Assembly (NCBI GenBank): GCA_028023455.1
Contig: JAQFVV010006335.1
Coordinates: forward strand, 502,741 to 566,740
Length of the DNA stretch: 64,000 bases
DNA from: Epiperipatus broadwayi
Lineage: Eukaryota > Onychophora > Udeonychophora > Euonychophora > Peripatidae
Direction: 5' to 3'
A program made the position numbers and the translations under genes. Every line of letters starts with the position of its first letter. Position 1 is the first letter of the stretch. The notes beneath the pieces are model-generated. The model had not been told where the DNA came from and did not search any database. It saw only the letters and a program-made list of their open reading frames with translations. Below, piece by piece: positions 1-12,535 of this stretch.

Positions 1-879
1 TATGTTCTCTTTATAGTTATGACTTTCTAACTATAAGCAAACATTCAAGTATTTCAGAGGCCACACATACATTTGCACATGCCCAATGTTTTCTAAGTCC
101 CAACAATGAGTAATAAACACTTTTAAACTTACAACTACAGTGGTGACTTGCTTCTCTGACCATCTGGTCATGATGCACATTGCTTACTGAGGTTGCTAAC
201 ACTAATTTTAAATTTAGAATGTTTATCAGTTTTATAAATAATTGTGAGCAAAGCTTAGCCAAATGCATTAATACACACTTAAAATTTAAAAATGCCTCTG
301 AAGTAGAAAATATTACCATGAGGATACAATTATGGAGAAAAGGACTACAAAGCAATAAGCCTGTGACAGCATGAACCCAGAGGCACTCCTACTATCTGAG
401 GGCAATAAAATATATTATGATTTAACTACACATATAAAATGTGGGAATGCACCGATCATGACTTCAACTATAATATGACATATATCTCCTATGGAGATGG
501 AGAGTTATCTTTAATCTCCTAATAAACTAATTAAAAATACTTAATACCACTAACAGTGAGAGAGCTCGACTCAACTCTCACAAGATTGCAATAACTTGGC
601 ATGCCTTGGACAAACAATGGCCATTTACAAGAACTGGGGTTGATCTCTTGCTAAACAATAATACTGATGTATAAAATTGATAATACGATAATTTCCAAAT
701 ATGACTAGAATAAAATCATCTTAGCCTTAATAATAAAAAAATAAATAAAATAAGAAATGTGCATCATTTTCACAACATATAACATTTATCATTACATTTC
801 TCACAACTCAGGACATAGAGATATTTAAAATCTTAATACTACATAATTAATATAACATAGCATTGCTAATGTTAAAATA
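1..879. other. AT-rich sequence with no recognised gene
   Basis: Both strands show only short open frames with no recognisable domain, and I see no RNA gene. A short (TA)n run lies near 894-908. It marks the left edge of the repeat module that starts around 880. Confidence 0.6.
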
Positions 880-1373
880 CAATAGTAAGCATTATATATA
901 TATATATTGTAACAATATATAAATATGTCGTTACATTAATTTAAAATAAAATCTTAAAGTTCGCAAATAAAAATAAAATCTATTAAAAAAAAAAACTAAA
1001 CGCTAAAACTAAAATGTTTGTTAAACGTATATATTCGCACAAATGCTAAACTTTAAAAATATTTTTTTTATAGATAAAAAAAGGTATTTGAACGTATTTT
1101 TTTTTTTGTAAAAAAAGATTTAAATATAAAAATAGTTTAAAAAGAAATAACGTAAGTAAAAATAAAAACAGGTATTAGTTAATTCCTGTAATCTGTAAAT
1201 GGAAATGATTGTTTATTAATTATCCAAAAGCTGTGTAATTAAAAAGTCAGATGAAAAATAGATAAGAGAAGAAAGAGATTTTAGCTTGATCAATGGAAGC
1301 AAATAAAGGCCCGGACCATAACAAAAAAAAAATGGAACAGTGACGCTTTTGTTCATGGAATCCATAAGAGGAC

Positions 1374-1407
1374 TATAAAAAGAAAAAATATTGAGTTCCA
1401 GTCAGTT
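1374..1407 (+). promoter_or_regulatory. Candidate core promoter: TATA box plus TCAGTT initiator
   Basis: TATAAAAA begins at 1374 and a TCAGTT initiator has its A at 1404, so the spacing is 30 nt, as in metazoan TATA/Inr promoters. Module B keeps TATAAAAGG at 56,088 (minus strand) with TTAGTT 32 nt downstream. Preservation in an otherwise diverged copy supports function. The inferred transcript starts near 1404. Confidence 0.5.
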
Positions 1408-1494
1408 TTTCCGGCTTGTTTTTGAGGGTCGTGATAGGACGCATATATCACACACTTTCTCTCTATTTAAAAATGAACTGACTGTGATACCGAA

Positions 1495-1587
1495 ATGAAC
1501 CAGCTAATGCTACCTCCGGAACATCTGACCAGGTTTTCAAATAAAGACTCCGTGGGAATTTACATCAAGAGCAGTGATTCTTCTAAT
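1495..1587 (+). CDS. Candidate first coding exon (31 codons) ending at a GTAAGC splice donor
   Basis: About 91 nt downstream of the predicted transcription start, an ATG at 1495 opens 31 codons that end exactly before a strong donor, GTAAGC, at 1588 (intron phase 0). Reading through the donor hits a stop after three codons, which favours a real exon boundary. A two-codon upstream ORF begins at the ATG at 1473. The peptide starts MNQLMLPPEHLTRFSNK and I do not recognise it; I see no signal peptide or membrane segment. Module B has homologous nucleotides and a GTAAGA donor at 55,826, but its matching frame is broken, so either B is a pseudogene or neither copy codes. No downstream exon was identified. 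Confidence 0.3.
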
Positions 1588-1794
1588 GTAAGCTATTGAC
1601 ATGAACTCTAAAATTTAAAACTAATTAAGAACTTTCGTTCAAGCTTATGAACTTCTATCTGACTTTTAAGTTTAAAATCAATTGACAATGTTTAAAATTT
1701 TTATATGTTTTGATTTGAAAATAAATCATTTCCATTTTATTATTTTTTATTTGTATTAATACTTTTTGTTTAAATTTTAAATGAGGGAATTTAA

Positions 1795-2580
1795 GGTTGG
1801 GTATAGACGTTGCATAGATTTGTTAGTGGTTGATATTGTTGTGGTTTTCACATTCGATTGGAATATATAAGTCAACGATGTCACTGCAAGCATCTTACGA
1901 TGAATGCTATTGGGTTTTGTGTATTCCCTATGCAATTGACATTATCGATGATTTTGTATTTTGATCGACTGTGTTTATTTTGAAATGTTTTTAACTGTGG
2001 AATCTGTGCAGCCGATCTATACTCGACATTATAAAACAAATTATATAAAATTCATCTATGCAAATGTATTTAAATGTTAAATTTAAGTCGGGCGTGAATG
2101 GCGATATAGTTTTGTAAAGTTATATTAAGGGAGGTTAATCTTAGGTTATTCATTTCATAGTTGAATTGGCTCAATGGATTGGATATATTTGTGTAATTAG
2201 TAGATGTAGTATGAGATCCGCTATGGGCAGAATTGCATATATACACCACACCTTCTGTTTGCCTATGGATGGGTTTGTAAGATGGCAAATGACCGCAATC
2301 CATTCCTATGGAGTTTTATGTTTATTGTTCTACTCACCAACTGATGCAGCATTCCTGCTGGTGGAGAGACAATGTCTTCTCTAACTCTACTTACTGTTCA
2401 GATGTACATTCCTGATAGTATAGTATTTTGTGTTGTCGTATTTTCATGCTACATTGAGTACATAAAGGTATCAGGTGGATTGACGCCAGTTTGACTGCGA
2501 ACTTTTTGGCCTAAGGTTAAATAAGGGATAGAATATTTTCTTTTCAAAGGCAGATCTATGTAGTCTATTCATACTCGACC
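1795..2580 (+). repeat. Sub-repeats X (about 1795-2040) and Y (about 2085-2580) of module A
   Basis: Both units begin with an AAGTYGGGYRTR-like block and end with an ATACTCGAC-like block. X begins with GGGTATAGACG and Y with GGGCGTGAATGG. In module B the same two units occur in the order Y then X, which fits an array of related units trimmed differently in each copy. Y has a 72-codon open stretch (2166-2384) whose copy in B is interrupted, so I do not call it a gene. Confidence 0.6.
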
Positions 2581-2774
2581 ATCTAAATAAAATATTAAAC
2601 TTATTGAAATCTATTTAAATGTAAAATTAAAGATTAATATAAACATCTAAAATGTTAAACTTATTCCTCAAATTAGAATGATTTTATATGTGCGTAAATA
2701 AATATTTTTATGTGTTAATTTCTGGCAGTGGCTTTTATTTATTTATATGTAAGATATAGATTATTATTTCTTGC

Positions 2775-3999
2775 CTTTAAAGGTTTTTGCAATGATATAT
2801 ATTGCAGAGGCTTAGACTATGTGGCGAAACTGAACTGATATCAGACCCATGTAGCTATCTGGCTTGTTTGGCTGGGTTTGAAGACCTTATATGTCTGAAA
2901 AATCCATGCCTGCAAACTGATAGGTACTTGTTGCATAAATGCTCAGAGTTAGTGTTTAGATCTAGTTTTTGGTCCCTACCCTTCACTGATGATAGAAAAT
3001 TAGCTTGAAATCAGCTGATCTGAAGGTGAAGCTAATGGAAAAGATGGTGAATTCTGACTCTTTAGGCATTTATGTAAACAAAATATGCTTGTTCAGAGAT
3101 TTTGGTAAAGCTCCATCTATTGATCATAAATGCAAGCAATAGCAAGTTACATGATTTATAACTTGTTTTTGTTTTTCATAAATGCATCTTTAAAGGTTTT
3201 TACAATGATATATATTGCAGAGGCTTTAACTATGTGGTGAAACTGAACTGATATCAGACCCACGTAGCTATCTGGATTGTTTGGCTGGGTTTGAAGACAT
3301 TACATGTCTAAAAAATTCATCCCTGCAAACTGATAGGAACTTGTTGCATAAACGCTTGGAGTTAGTGTTTAGATCTAGTATCTAGCCCCTACCCTTCACT
3401 GATGATAGCAAATTAGCTTGAAATCAGCTGATCTGAAGGTGGAGCTAACAGAAGAGATAGTGAATTCTGACTCTTTTGGTGTTTATGTAAACAAAATACG
3501 CTTGTTCAGAGGTTTTGGTAAAGCTCCATCTATTGATCATAAATGCAAGCGATAGCAAGTTACGTGATTTATAACTTGTTTTTGTTTTTCATAAATGTAT
3601 CTTTAAAGGTTTTTACAATGATATATATTGCAGAGGCTTTAACTATGTGGTGAAACTGAACTGATATCAGACCCACGTAGCTATCTGGATTGTTTGGCTG
3701 GGTTTGAAGACATTACATGTCTAAAAAATTCATGCCTGCAAACTGATAGGAACTTGTTGCATAAATGCTTGGAGTTAGTGTTTAGATCTAGTATCTAGCC
3801 CCTACCCTTCACTGATGATAGCAAATTAGCTTGAAATCAGCTGATCTGAAGGTGGAGCTAACAGAAGAGATAGTGAATTCTGACTCTTTTGGCATTTATG
3901 TAAACAAAATACGCTTGTTCAGAGGTTTTGGTAAAGCTCCATCTATTGATCATAAATGCAAGTGATAGCAAGTTACATGATTTATAACTTGTTTTTGTT

Positions 4000-4005
<6 letters not shown>
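2775..4005 (+). repeat. Tandem repeat, three units of about 413 bp
   Basis: CTTTAAAGGTTTTT recurs at 2775, 3188 and 3601, giving a 413-bp period. Units 2 and 3 are almost identical and unit 1 is more diverged. Each unit holds the landmarks GAACTGATATCAGACCCA, GGCTGGGTTTGAAGACA and TGTTTAGATCTAGT. A (TA)n run (4005-4033) closes the array. A diverged inverted relative lies around 59,285-59,500. No coding capacity is conserved across units. Confidence 0.85.
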
Positions 4006-4033
<28 letters not shown>

Positions 4034-4036
<3 letters not shown>

Positions 4037-4859
4037 TATCTCATGTAAATATATCAAAATCTCTCACACGTACAAGTTATTAATATTATCGTAGCATCAT
4101 GATTGTTATAACAATACTCAAAGATTCAATCTACTCTACTACGACTTAACTTTGATGTAGGGTGTATTCATTAATATATCATAAATAATATAATTAAAAT
4201 AAAAATAATATATATCCTTCAATAACACATAATAAAATAAATGAATGATAGCACTAATAAAAGAAAGGATATACTTAAAAGTTCTCAGCATCAGTCTCTA
4301 ATTCATGATCCATCAATCTATTGACTGTGATGATCTTGCACTGTCATTATGATCCTAACAATTATATAAAATCAATTCCACCAATATTATATCCACACAC
4401 ACACGGCAAATATTCAACACATAGAGACAAACAAATGACAATTTTCTGTGAAATGTATATGTGCACACAACATATTAATCCACGTTTGTATTGATATTAG
4501 ATATTTCAAAGGATTGTAAAAAAATACTTACCACAATTCATTTCTATTCAGAAAATTTTTATTATCACTAGGAGGTAACTGCATTATTGACTCATATATG
4601 AACTAACTATGAAATTGTTTACATTTTTATTAATGGACTAAACGAGCATCAATGCCCTAGAGCTTTTATCATAGTGGTGACTATCCAATACAAATAGCAA
4701 AGAACCTGATTCATTCTTATAAAAATAACTAATAGATTTTTGCAAAACTACAAAAATACTTGTTAAAAACACAAATATTAAATAATATTGATCTAAAACT
4801 GGTGATTTCTGCCATAAAAATAATTGTATATGTAAATAGTATTAATAAAAAAACATTAT
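4034..4859. other. AT-rich sequence, nothing recognised
   Basis: Only short interrupted reading frames occur on both strands. No repeat structure or RNA gene is visible. Confidence 0.5.
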
Positions 4860-5445
4860 TATCAATGATGCTGGAAGCAGTCTACACTACTACTCTCCTT
4901 CATAGTATTGATCATACCTTTAAATAATCAATGTATTTTAAATGTTGATAGTATTAGTTAAATCGTAGACCTTCTTTAAGCATACAATAGATGGCTCTGA
5001 ACACTTGCATCAGTAATGATGGAAGGAGGCTGCACTATTATTTTAGCTCAGAGCATTCCTCATACCTTTAAGTAATCGATCAATTTAAAATGATATAGTA
5101 TTAATTAAATTCTAGACCTTCTTTAAGCTCACAATAGATGGCGCTGAACATTGGTTCAATAATGATGGTAGTAGGCTACACTATTATTCTAGCTTATAGC
5201 TTTCATCATACTTTATGTATTTAATGGATTCTAAATGATAGTGTTAATTAAATTCTAGACCTTCTTTAAGCTCACAATAGATGACATTGAATATTGGTGT
5301 TAATAATGATGGAAGTAGCTCCACTATTATTCTATTTTATAGTATCTATGATAAGTTTAAGTAATCAATGGACTCTAAATGAGATAGTATTAATCAAATT
5401 CTAGAGCTTCTTTAATCTCATAATAGATAACTCTGAGTAGAGTAT
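4860..5445. repeat. Degenerate tandem repeat, about four units of 136-153 bp
   Basis: The block GACCTTCTTTAAG recurs near 4969, 5116, 5269 and (diverged) 5405. Each is followed by a CACAATAGATG-like block, AATAATGATGGAAG, a TACACTATTATT-like block and GTATTAATTAAAT. Irregular spacing and many substitutions indicate an old array. Confidence 0.75.
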
Positions 5446-6650
<1,205 letters not shown>

Positions 6651-7000
6651 TCTGCTAGTTATTTATATGTCTGTCTGTATGTCTTTGTCCATCTGCCTAT
6701 CCATCTATCTATAAATCTACTTAACCATCTATTGATGTAATTTATTTCCTCCATTTGTCTTACCAACTATTTTTTATTTACCTACCTTATAATTCACTCA
6801 TTAACTTAATTATTTACATAATCTTTTAGCTGTCTGTTTGATTGGTTTACTTTAATATCATCTCTGTCAATTTATTCACCAATCATTTATCCATTGAATA
6901 CTTATCTATCAATTCAATCCATCCATTAACTATACATTATCTAGCTAATGTTCCATCTATATTTATATCTTTCCAACCACTCATCCTTTTTTTTAATTCT

Positions 7001-8009
7001 TCATACATGACATATGTCTAATATAGATTATAATTGTTATTGTACATGAATTGCTTCAATTATTGTTTCAGTTACATGTTTCTTTTAGTAAAATTTGATT
7101 ACATGATTAGAAATGAGCCTTGAATAATAAGTCTGATATATTATGCAGATAAGTTCACAATATGCTTATATGAGTTTCTTTGCAATTCATGTAGTGATAA
7201 AAAATGATCAACTTTTTAGACTCCATCGTGATGAGTAAGATAATTAATTACATTATTATAATCATAAATGAAATTATATTAATTTTTTATGAACTAGTTT
7301 AGTTTTTCAGTATCAAAGTGATTAAACATAATGATTGAATAGTCAGTTTAAGTTTAAAAATCAATTTTGTACTGTTATGAATTTGAAATAAATTTGTATA
7401 GTTCAGTAGAATTGACTTCTTTTATAATTTTAATTTACAAAGGTACACATAGATTAAACTACATAATACATATTTTTAAATATTAGTTTTAATCAATTTA
7501 TTTTTATGATTATTTTGGTAAATGAAGAGTAAAATCATTTAAATACTATAATCATTATCTTTAGATTTAGTATAATATGAAAATATTAGTTTATGATATG
7601 CGTATCTTTATTAAAAGACTTGAATATAAGAATTACTATTAAAATTTGTATAATGATGTAAGTCAAAAAGAAAGCAAATAAAAATGATATTTATATATGT
7701 TTTCTTATTTAGTTAAGATATTTAGATATTCATATAGATAAACAGGTTTAATCTATATCATTATTATGATAGATTATTATTTAATGAAGAAATAAGAAAA
7801 TTTCTATAACCACATTTTGAACTGTGAATTATGACAATAAAGATGTATTAATTATTATTAATTATGTAAAACACGGTACATTAATAATTAGGAATTTTAT
7901 AAAATAATATGATATGTTTACAGGTGAAAAATGTGAAGCTGTGGTTAAACAATTTTTGTGACTGCAGTTTCTGTAAAGGCTTATTTTAATAAATCAGGGA
8001 TCAAGATTT
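7001..8009. other. AT-rich sequence, nothing recognised
   Basis: No coding, RNA or repeat signature is seen. Confidence 0.5.
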
Positions 8010-8960
8010 GATTGTGATTTGATGGTGATATTTTTAATGTAAAACAAGTAAAAGGAAAAAAAAACTTATTTTTTTTGGGGGTACTAAATCACATTATATT
8101 GATGATTGTGCTATTTTTTTCTGTTCTAAAAAAAATCTACAGAATATTCTTCATATTTTGAATCCAAAATTTAGAGACTTTGTATGTTCAAAATACTTAA
8201 GTTCCTTTTAGTCAGTGATGGAAAAAACAATATTTAGTAATATTTAGCTTACTTGAGAATGTAAGCCAACATAAATGTCTAGGTAATTTTAAAGTAGAAA
8301 GATGGATTAAGGGTTTAGAGTATGACACAGATTCCAACCTCTTTCTAGTTTTATCAATCAGACAGCTGTTTAAAATCTGATTGGCTATCTGAGAGATATA
8401 ATCGCGCATGTGAAAGACTAGCAAATTTTCAATTATTACCAGTTTAAAAGATCGAATATTTCATCACAGAAAAATAACTACTGTGACTATATTAATTGTA
8501 TTCAGAATTGCCATTTTATCAAAATTAATGTATGGAAGTGAGACAGAACATCTTATTGCCACAATATAGAGGCATTAGAAAAGTTTCATTACAGAATTCT
8601 CTGTAGAAATTAAAAACTTTAAGATCATAAAATCATTCTATATAGCATCATATCTTATAGCATCCATTGTTATAAAACCCCACCTGTATTGAATTAGACA
8701 TGTAACACAAATAAACACTGGAAGACACTCTAAAAGAGTATTTTATAGTGAATTTTAGCATGCCTGTTTTGTGGAGAGGTATAATCTGTCCATACCACAA
8801 ACATTATATCAAAAACATTTTTTTAAAAATGTAATGTTAATTGTTACATTGGGAAAATATGGCAGAGAATAGAATATATAAGATGCCAATAAAATTAGAA
8901 GCAGTTTTGAAAAATTCCAGAATGAAATGTTTTCTGAAGAATTAAAAGACAATATTACAA
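8010..8960 (+). pseudogene. Decayed RTE-like LINE, 3' half of reverse transcriptase and C-terminal region
   Basis: Plus-strand conceptual translation shows, in order and across several frames, a YIDDCAIF stretch near 8096 (the YxDD polymerase box), an LMYGSET stretch near 8530 (cf. LLYGSETW of RTE-type LINEs), LEKFHYRILCR near 8575 (cf. the LExFHxRxLR motif), then GRHSKRVFYSEF near 8720 (cf. the R-PKxVxYSEL tail). The order and spacing fit the end of an RTE-class reverse transcriptase. Stops and frameshifts are frequent and the 5' half is missing, so this is a dead fossil. It ends just left of the duplicated block. Confidence 0.7.
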
Positions 8961-9339
8961 ATGAATATCATATTGATCTAGGGTGTTCTATATATGTGAT
9001 GTATTTAATTTTACCTATCCAATATATATATATGGGTGATTGTTATGTATACATAACATAAACAGTATTCTTAAATTATTCTCATTTCACACTTTGAAAT
9101 AACATAAATGAACTTTTCTTAATATAAATAAGATTCAACCATTTTTTGATTTGAGATTAGTTATGTTGGAGTTTGCACTTATCAAGAAGGTTTCTGAAAA
9201 CCAGTCCTTTAATTCTTGTCTTACAAAGTTCACAGTTCAAAATTTAGCTACTATATATTTTTTATCCTAGTTAAATAATGAGATAAAAAAATACTTAAAT
9301 GCATGCATTCATAATATTTTAAAATGTATTTTTGTAATA

Positions 9340-10740
9340 TATTAATTATTACATTCAAATATCAGCCTTTCAAGCAAATTGTGCATATGCTTTTGCGAGT
9401 GTTAATAATAATAAATGAATACTTTCTCTCCAATACAAGATATAGTATTTATGCAGGAATAAAATGAATCCACCTATTCCTGCAACTCGAATGCTTATAT
9501 ATGAGCAAATCTGAAGTACTGGCAAGGAAAGCATGAGGATGGAATGCTCACTTTAAATTACTATATACAATGTCTGAATGAATGACGTTGGTGAAATTGT
9601 CTAGAATTTACTAAATGTCACTCTAACTGAAACTTAATCATATGTAAATAAGCATTTATTTTATATAGGACATTTTTACAATTGTATTACATTCAAATAT
9701 CAGCCTTTTAAGCTAATTGTGCATACACTTTTGAGAGTGTTAATAATAATAAATGAATACTTTTTCTCCAATACAAGATATAGTCATTCATTCAGACATC
9801 GTATATAGTAATTTAAATTGAGTGTTCCATCCTCACGCTTTCCTTGCCAGTACTTCAGATTTGCTCATATATAAGCATTTGAGTTGCAGGAATAGGTGGA
9901 TTCATTTTATCCCTGCATAAATACTATATCTTGTATTGGAGAGAAAGTATTCATTTATTATTATTAACACGCACAAAGGTGTATGCACAATTAGCTTAAA
10001 AGGCTGATATTTGAATGTAATACAATTGTAAACATGCACTATATAAAATAAATGCCTATTTACATATGATTAAGTTTCAGTTAGAGTGACATTTAGAAAT
10101 TCTAGACAATTTCACCGACATTATTCATTCAGACATCATATATAGTAATTTAAAGTGAGCGTTCAATCCTCATGCTTTCCTTGCCAGAACTTCAGATTTA
10201 CTCATATATAAGCATTTGAGTTGCAGGAATAGGTGGATTCATTTTATTCCTGCATAAATACTATATCTTGTATTGGAGAGAAAGTATTCATATATTATTA
10301 TTAACACTCGCAAAAATGTATGCACAATTAGCTTGAAAGACTGATATTTGAATGTAATACAATTGTAAACATGCACTATATAAAATAAATGCTTATTTAC
10401 ATATGATTAATTTTCAGTTAGAGTGACATTTAGTAAGACAATTTCACTGACGTCATTCATTCAGACATCGTATATAGTAATTTAAAGTGAGCATTCTATC
10501 CTCACGCTTTCCTTGCCAGTACATCAGTTTTGCTCATATATAAGCATTTGAGTTGCAGGAATAGGTGGATTCATTTTATTCCTGCATAAATACTATATCT
10601 TGTATTGGATAGAAAGTATTCATTTATTATTATTACCACTTGCAAAAGTGTATGCACAATTACCTTGAAAGGCTGATATTTGAATGTAATACAATTGTAA
10701 ACATGCACTATATAAAATAAATGCTTATTTAAATATATTA
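9340..10740. repeat. Inverted and tandem cluster of a ~330-bp repeat (copy 1)
   Basis: One full unit and a partial unit on the minus strand (about 9340-9783) are followed by three units on the plus strand (about 9785-10,740). Shared landmarks are TTGCAGGAATAGGTGGATTC, TTTCCTTGCCAGTA and CTATATCTTGTATTGGA with their complements. The opposed units could fold into a long hairpin. The same arrangement is at 40,555-41,945. No terminal inverted repeats or coding were identified. Confidence 0.85.
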
Positions 10741-11612
10741 ATTATGTAATTGGTTATGTAATTTTATTTACATTTCATTGTATATATGTAGCAATTTTAC
10801 ATTGTATGCTAGCATGCCTGGTGAAGTAAGTCATTTCATCTATTATTCATTCAGCTAGATATATAATAAGATGTGTATATACTCTCCTATGTAATTAAGC
10901 ATTATTTAAATGTATGTAATATATTGCAGTTTAATAGAAAATTGAAGTCATGTATGTGATATTGCAGTAAATAATAGAACCATGGTTTAAGTATTATGAT
11001 TAGAGTTTTAGTTTGGGTTAGAGTTATAGTAAAAATTAAATAAGAAAAAACCAAAAAAAAAAACATTGTAATTTATAAGCGGTATACAATTTATTAGTCA
11101 GTATTACTTATAAAACTGTAGCAGTCATTTTGTTAATTTTAGAGCAATCTCACCAAATTCAGCATACAACCTAGCATCCAAAAGCATGATGCTTGTATGA
11201 AAAATTTAGCTAAGTCTGAATTCAAACCACCTAAATAAATAATTATTGGTATGAAAAAGCCTGTAATGTAGGGAAAAAAATCATATTTCAAAATAAAGTG
11301 CTGTAAGGACTGCCCATCCCTTGTATATGCATGTAAATGGATTATGTCCTATACATGGGGAATCAGATTGATTTGTGGTAAACATGCGTAGGATGAGAAG
11401 GTTGGCACTAAGATGGGATTTACGCATTCCATTATGAGATTTTTAATAAAATGGATTGGTGAAGAGTTGTGGGGTGGAGTGGTTTGAAGCCTGTTCATTA
11501 AACTATAAAGATTGGTTATCTTAATATAATCTAAGTTTTGAGAGTTTATATGTGTGGAGATGGTAATCTGGACCAACTAAAGAATACTTGTTTAGCACAA
11601 TATATATAATCA

Positions 11613-11660
<48 letters not shown>

Positions 11661-11681
11661 TGATTATTTATCTTTTCAACA

Positions 11682-11752
11682 TGTGTGATCAAGTATGTCA
11701 GTGGTATGAGACAGCATGGATGGTTGAGGGTTGTGTGAAAGTCTGAGTTCAA
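11682..11752 (+). repeat. Short interspersed repeat, possibly SINE-like (copy 1)
   Basis: ATGTCAGTGGTATGAGACAG is followed by GGTTGAGGGTTGTGTGAAAG and GAGTTCAA. The same sequence recurs at 42,909-42,980 (same strand, in copy 2) and, on the opposite strand outside the duplication, at about 60,080-60,128, so it is a dispersed family. The first part loosely resembles a tRNA A box and the GAGTTCAA part a B box, but the match is imperfect. A (TA)n run (about 11,615-11,660) precedes it. Confidence 0.45.
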
Positions 11753-12145
11753 CCTCCCTTATATTTTATATATAGAAGTGCAGATATTAAAAACCTGCAT
11801 TCAAGAAAAAATCATATTGCTAAATATCTGAGATAAATAATTGCAATTTGAAGTGATTGATGAGTCTGTGGCAGCTGATATTGAGTTTGCTAGTAGATCA
11901 AATTACTACATGAATTAAAGCTGGGTTGTTCTCATTTATCATTAGTTTTAGGTCAAAGTTTGATTGTCTATCTTTAAAAAATAGAAGTATATGGTAGAAT
12001 ACCTTGTTTAATAGTTTTTCGAGTAAATGTGAAAGAAAAATCATATATATATATAGTAAATACATATTTATAAATGTAACCTCTCAATTTATTATTAATA
12101 ACTATATTTTTTATAAATTGTTTACAATGTATTTATACAATGGAG

Positions 12146-12279
12146 TAAATATTCAAATCACCCTCCTAAATATTAACATATTTTGGCAGCACCCTCTACT
12201 AAGAAATATAAAGTCCAAATTATTCACAGATGGTGTTGCTGAAATATCTTAATATTTACGAGAGTGATTTGAATATTTA
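12146..12279. repeat. 134-bp fold-back element (MITE-like), copy 1
   Basis: Two ~48-bp imperfect inverted arms (12,146-12,193 and 12,232-12,279) flank a 38-nt spacer. Arms begin TAAATATTCAAATCAC and end near GCAGCACC / GGTGTTGCT. The element is preserved at 43,401-43,534 in copy 2. No clear target duplication is visible. Confidence 0.65.
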
Positions 12280-12439
12280 ATATTTGGGAGAGAGATTTGA
12301 ATAATTTCTATTTAATTTTCATTTAATGTTAGGCATTATAATATTTTCTTATAATATATACTGTAAATGTATTTGTAATTATGGAGAATAGCTAATCTTT
12401 CTCAGGCTATGAATATGTAATAAATATTTTTTTCCTGTG

Positions 12440-12535
12440 TCATATCATAGCATCAGCCAGGAAACAAACCCACTAACCCAGGACAACTGCTTGTAAAGTG
12501 GCTGTCATTGATCTCTTGCCCACCAATACTTGACA
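12440..12535 (-). repeat. tRNA/SINE-like fragment (copy 1)
   Basis: On the minus strand, GGTTAGTGGGTTTGTTTCC sits inside CCTGG...CAGG-type flanks and resembles the TPsiC arm and B box of a tRNA-derived SINE. CAGCCACTTTACAAGCAG lies upstream. The equivalent segment in copy 2 is about 43,697-43,790. The A box is not convincing, so this is a tentative call. Confidence 0.25.

Larger units (their letters stand above)
880..2760 (+). repeat. Repeat module A (inverted partner at 54.56-56.58 kb)
   Basis: Read on the plus strand, this ~1.9-kb segment aligns by eye, in order, with the reverse complement of 54,560-56,580. Matching blocks are a (TA)n/GTAAC/GTTACATTA block near 895-940, AAATGGAAATGATTG near 1198, a TATA box at 1374, an initiator, an ACCAGC...ACCTCC...GGGAATT stretch, a GTAAG splice donor near 1588, the X and Y sub-repeats (1795-2580), and a TATGTGCGTAAATAAAT block near 2690. 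Divergence is considerable, with many indels, so the copies are old. The module could be a long LTR or other transposon, or the 5' end of a duplicated gene. Clean terminal repeats or target duplications were not found, so class is undecided. Confidence 0.7.

Noticed and set aside
2166-2384. 72-codon frame in sub-repeat Y
   Set aside because: The homologous frame in module B is interrupted, so similarity looks nucleotide-level only.
9340-10740. CRISPR-like array
   Set aside because: The units are ~330 bp, in both orientations, without short direct repeats and unique spacers, in a eukaryotic genome.
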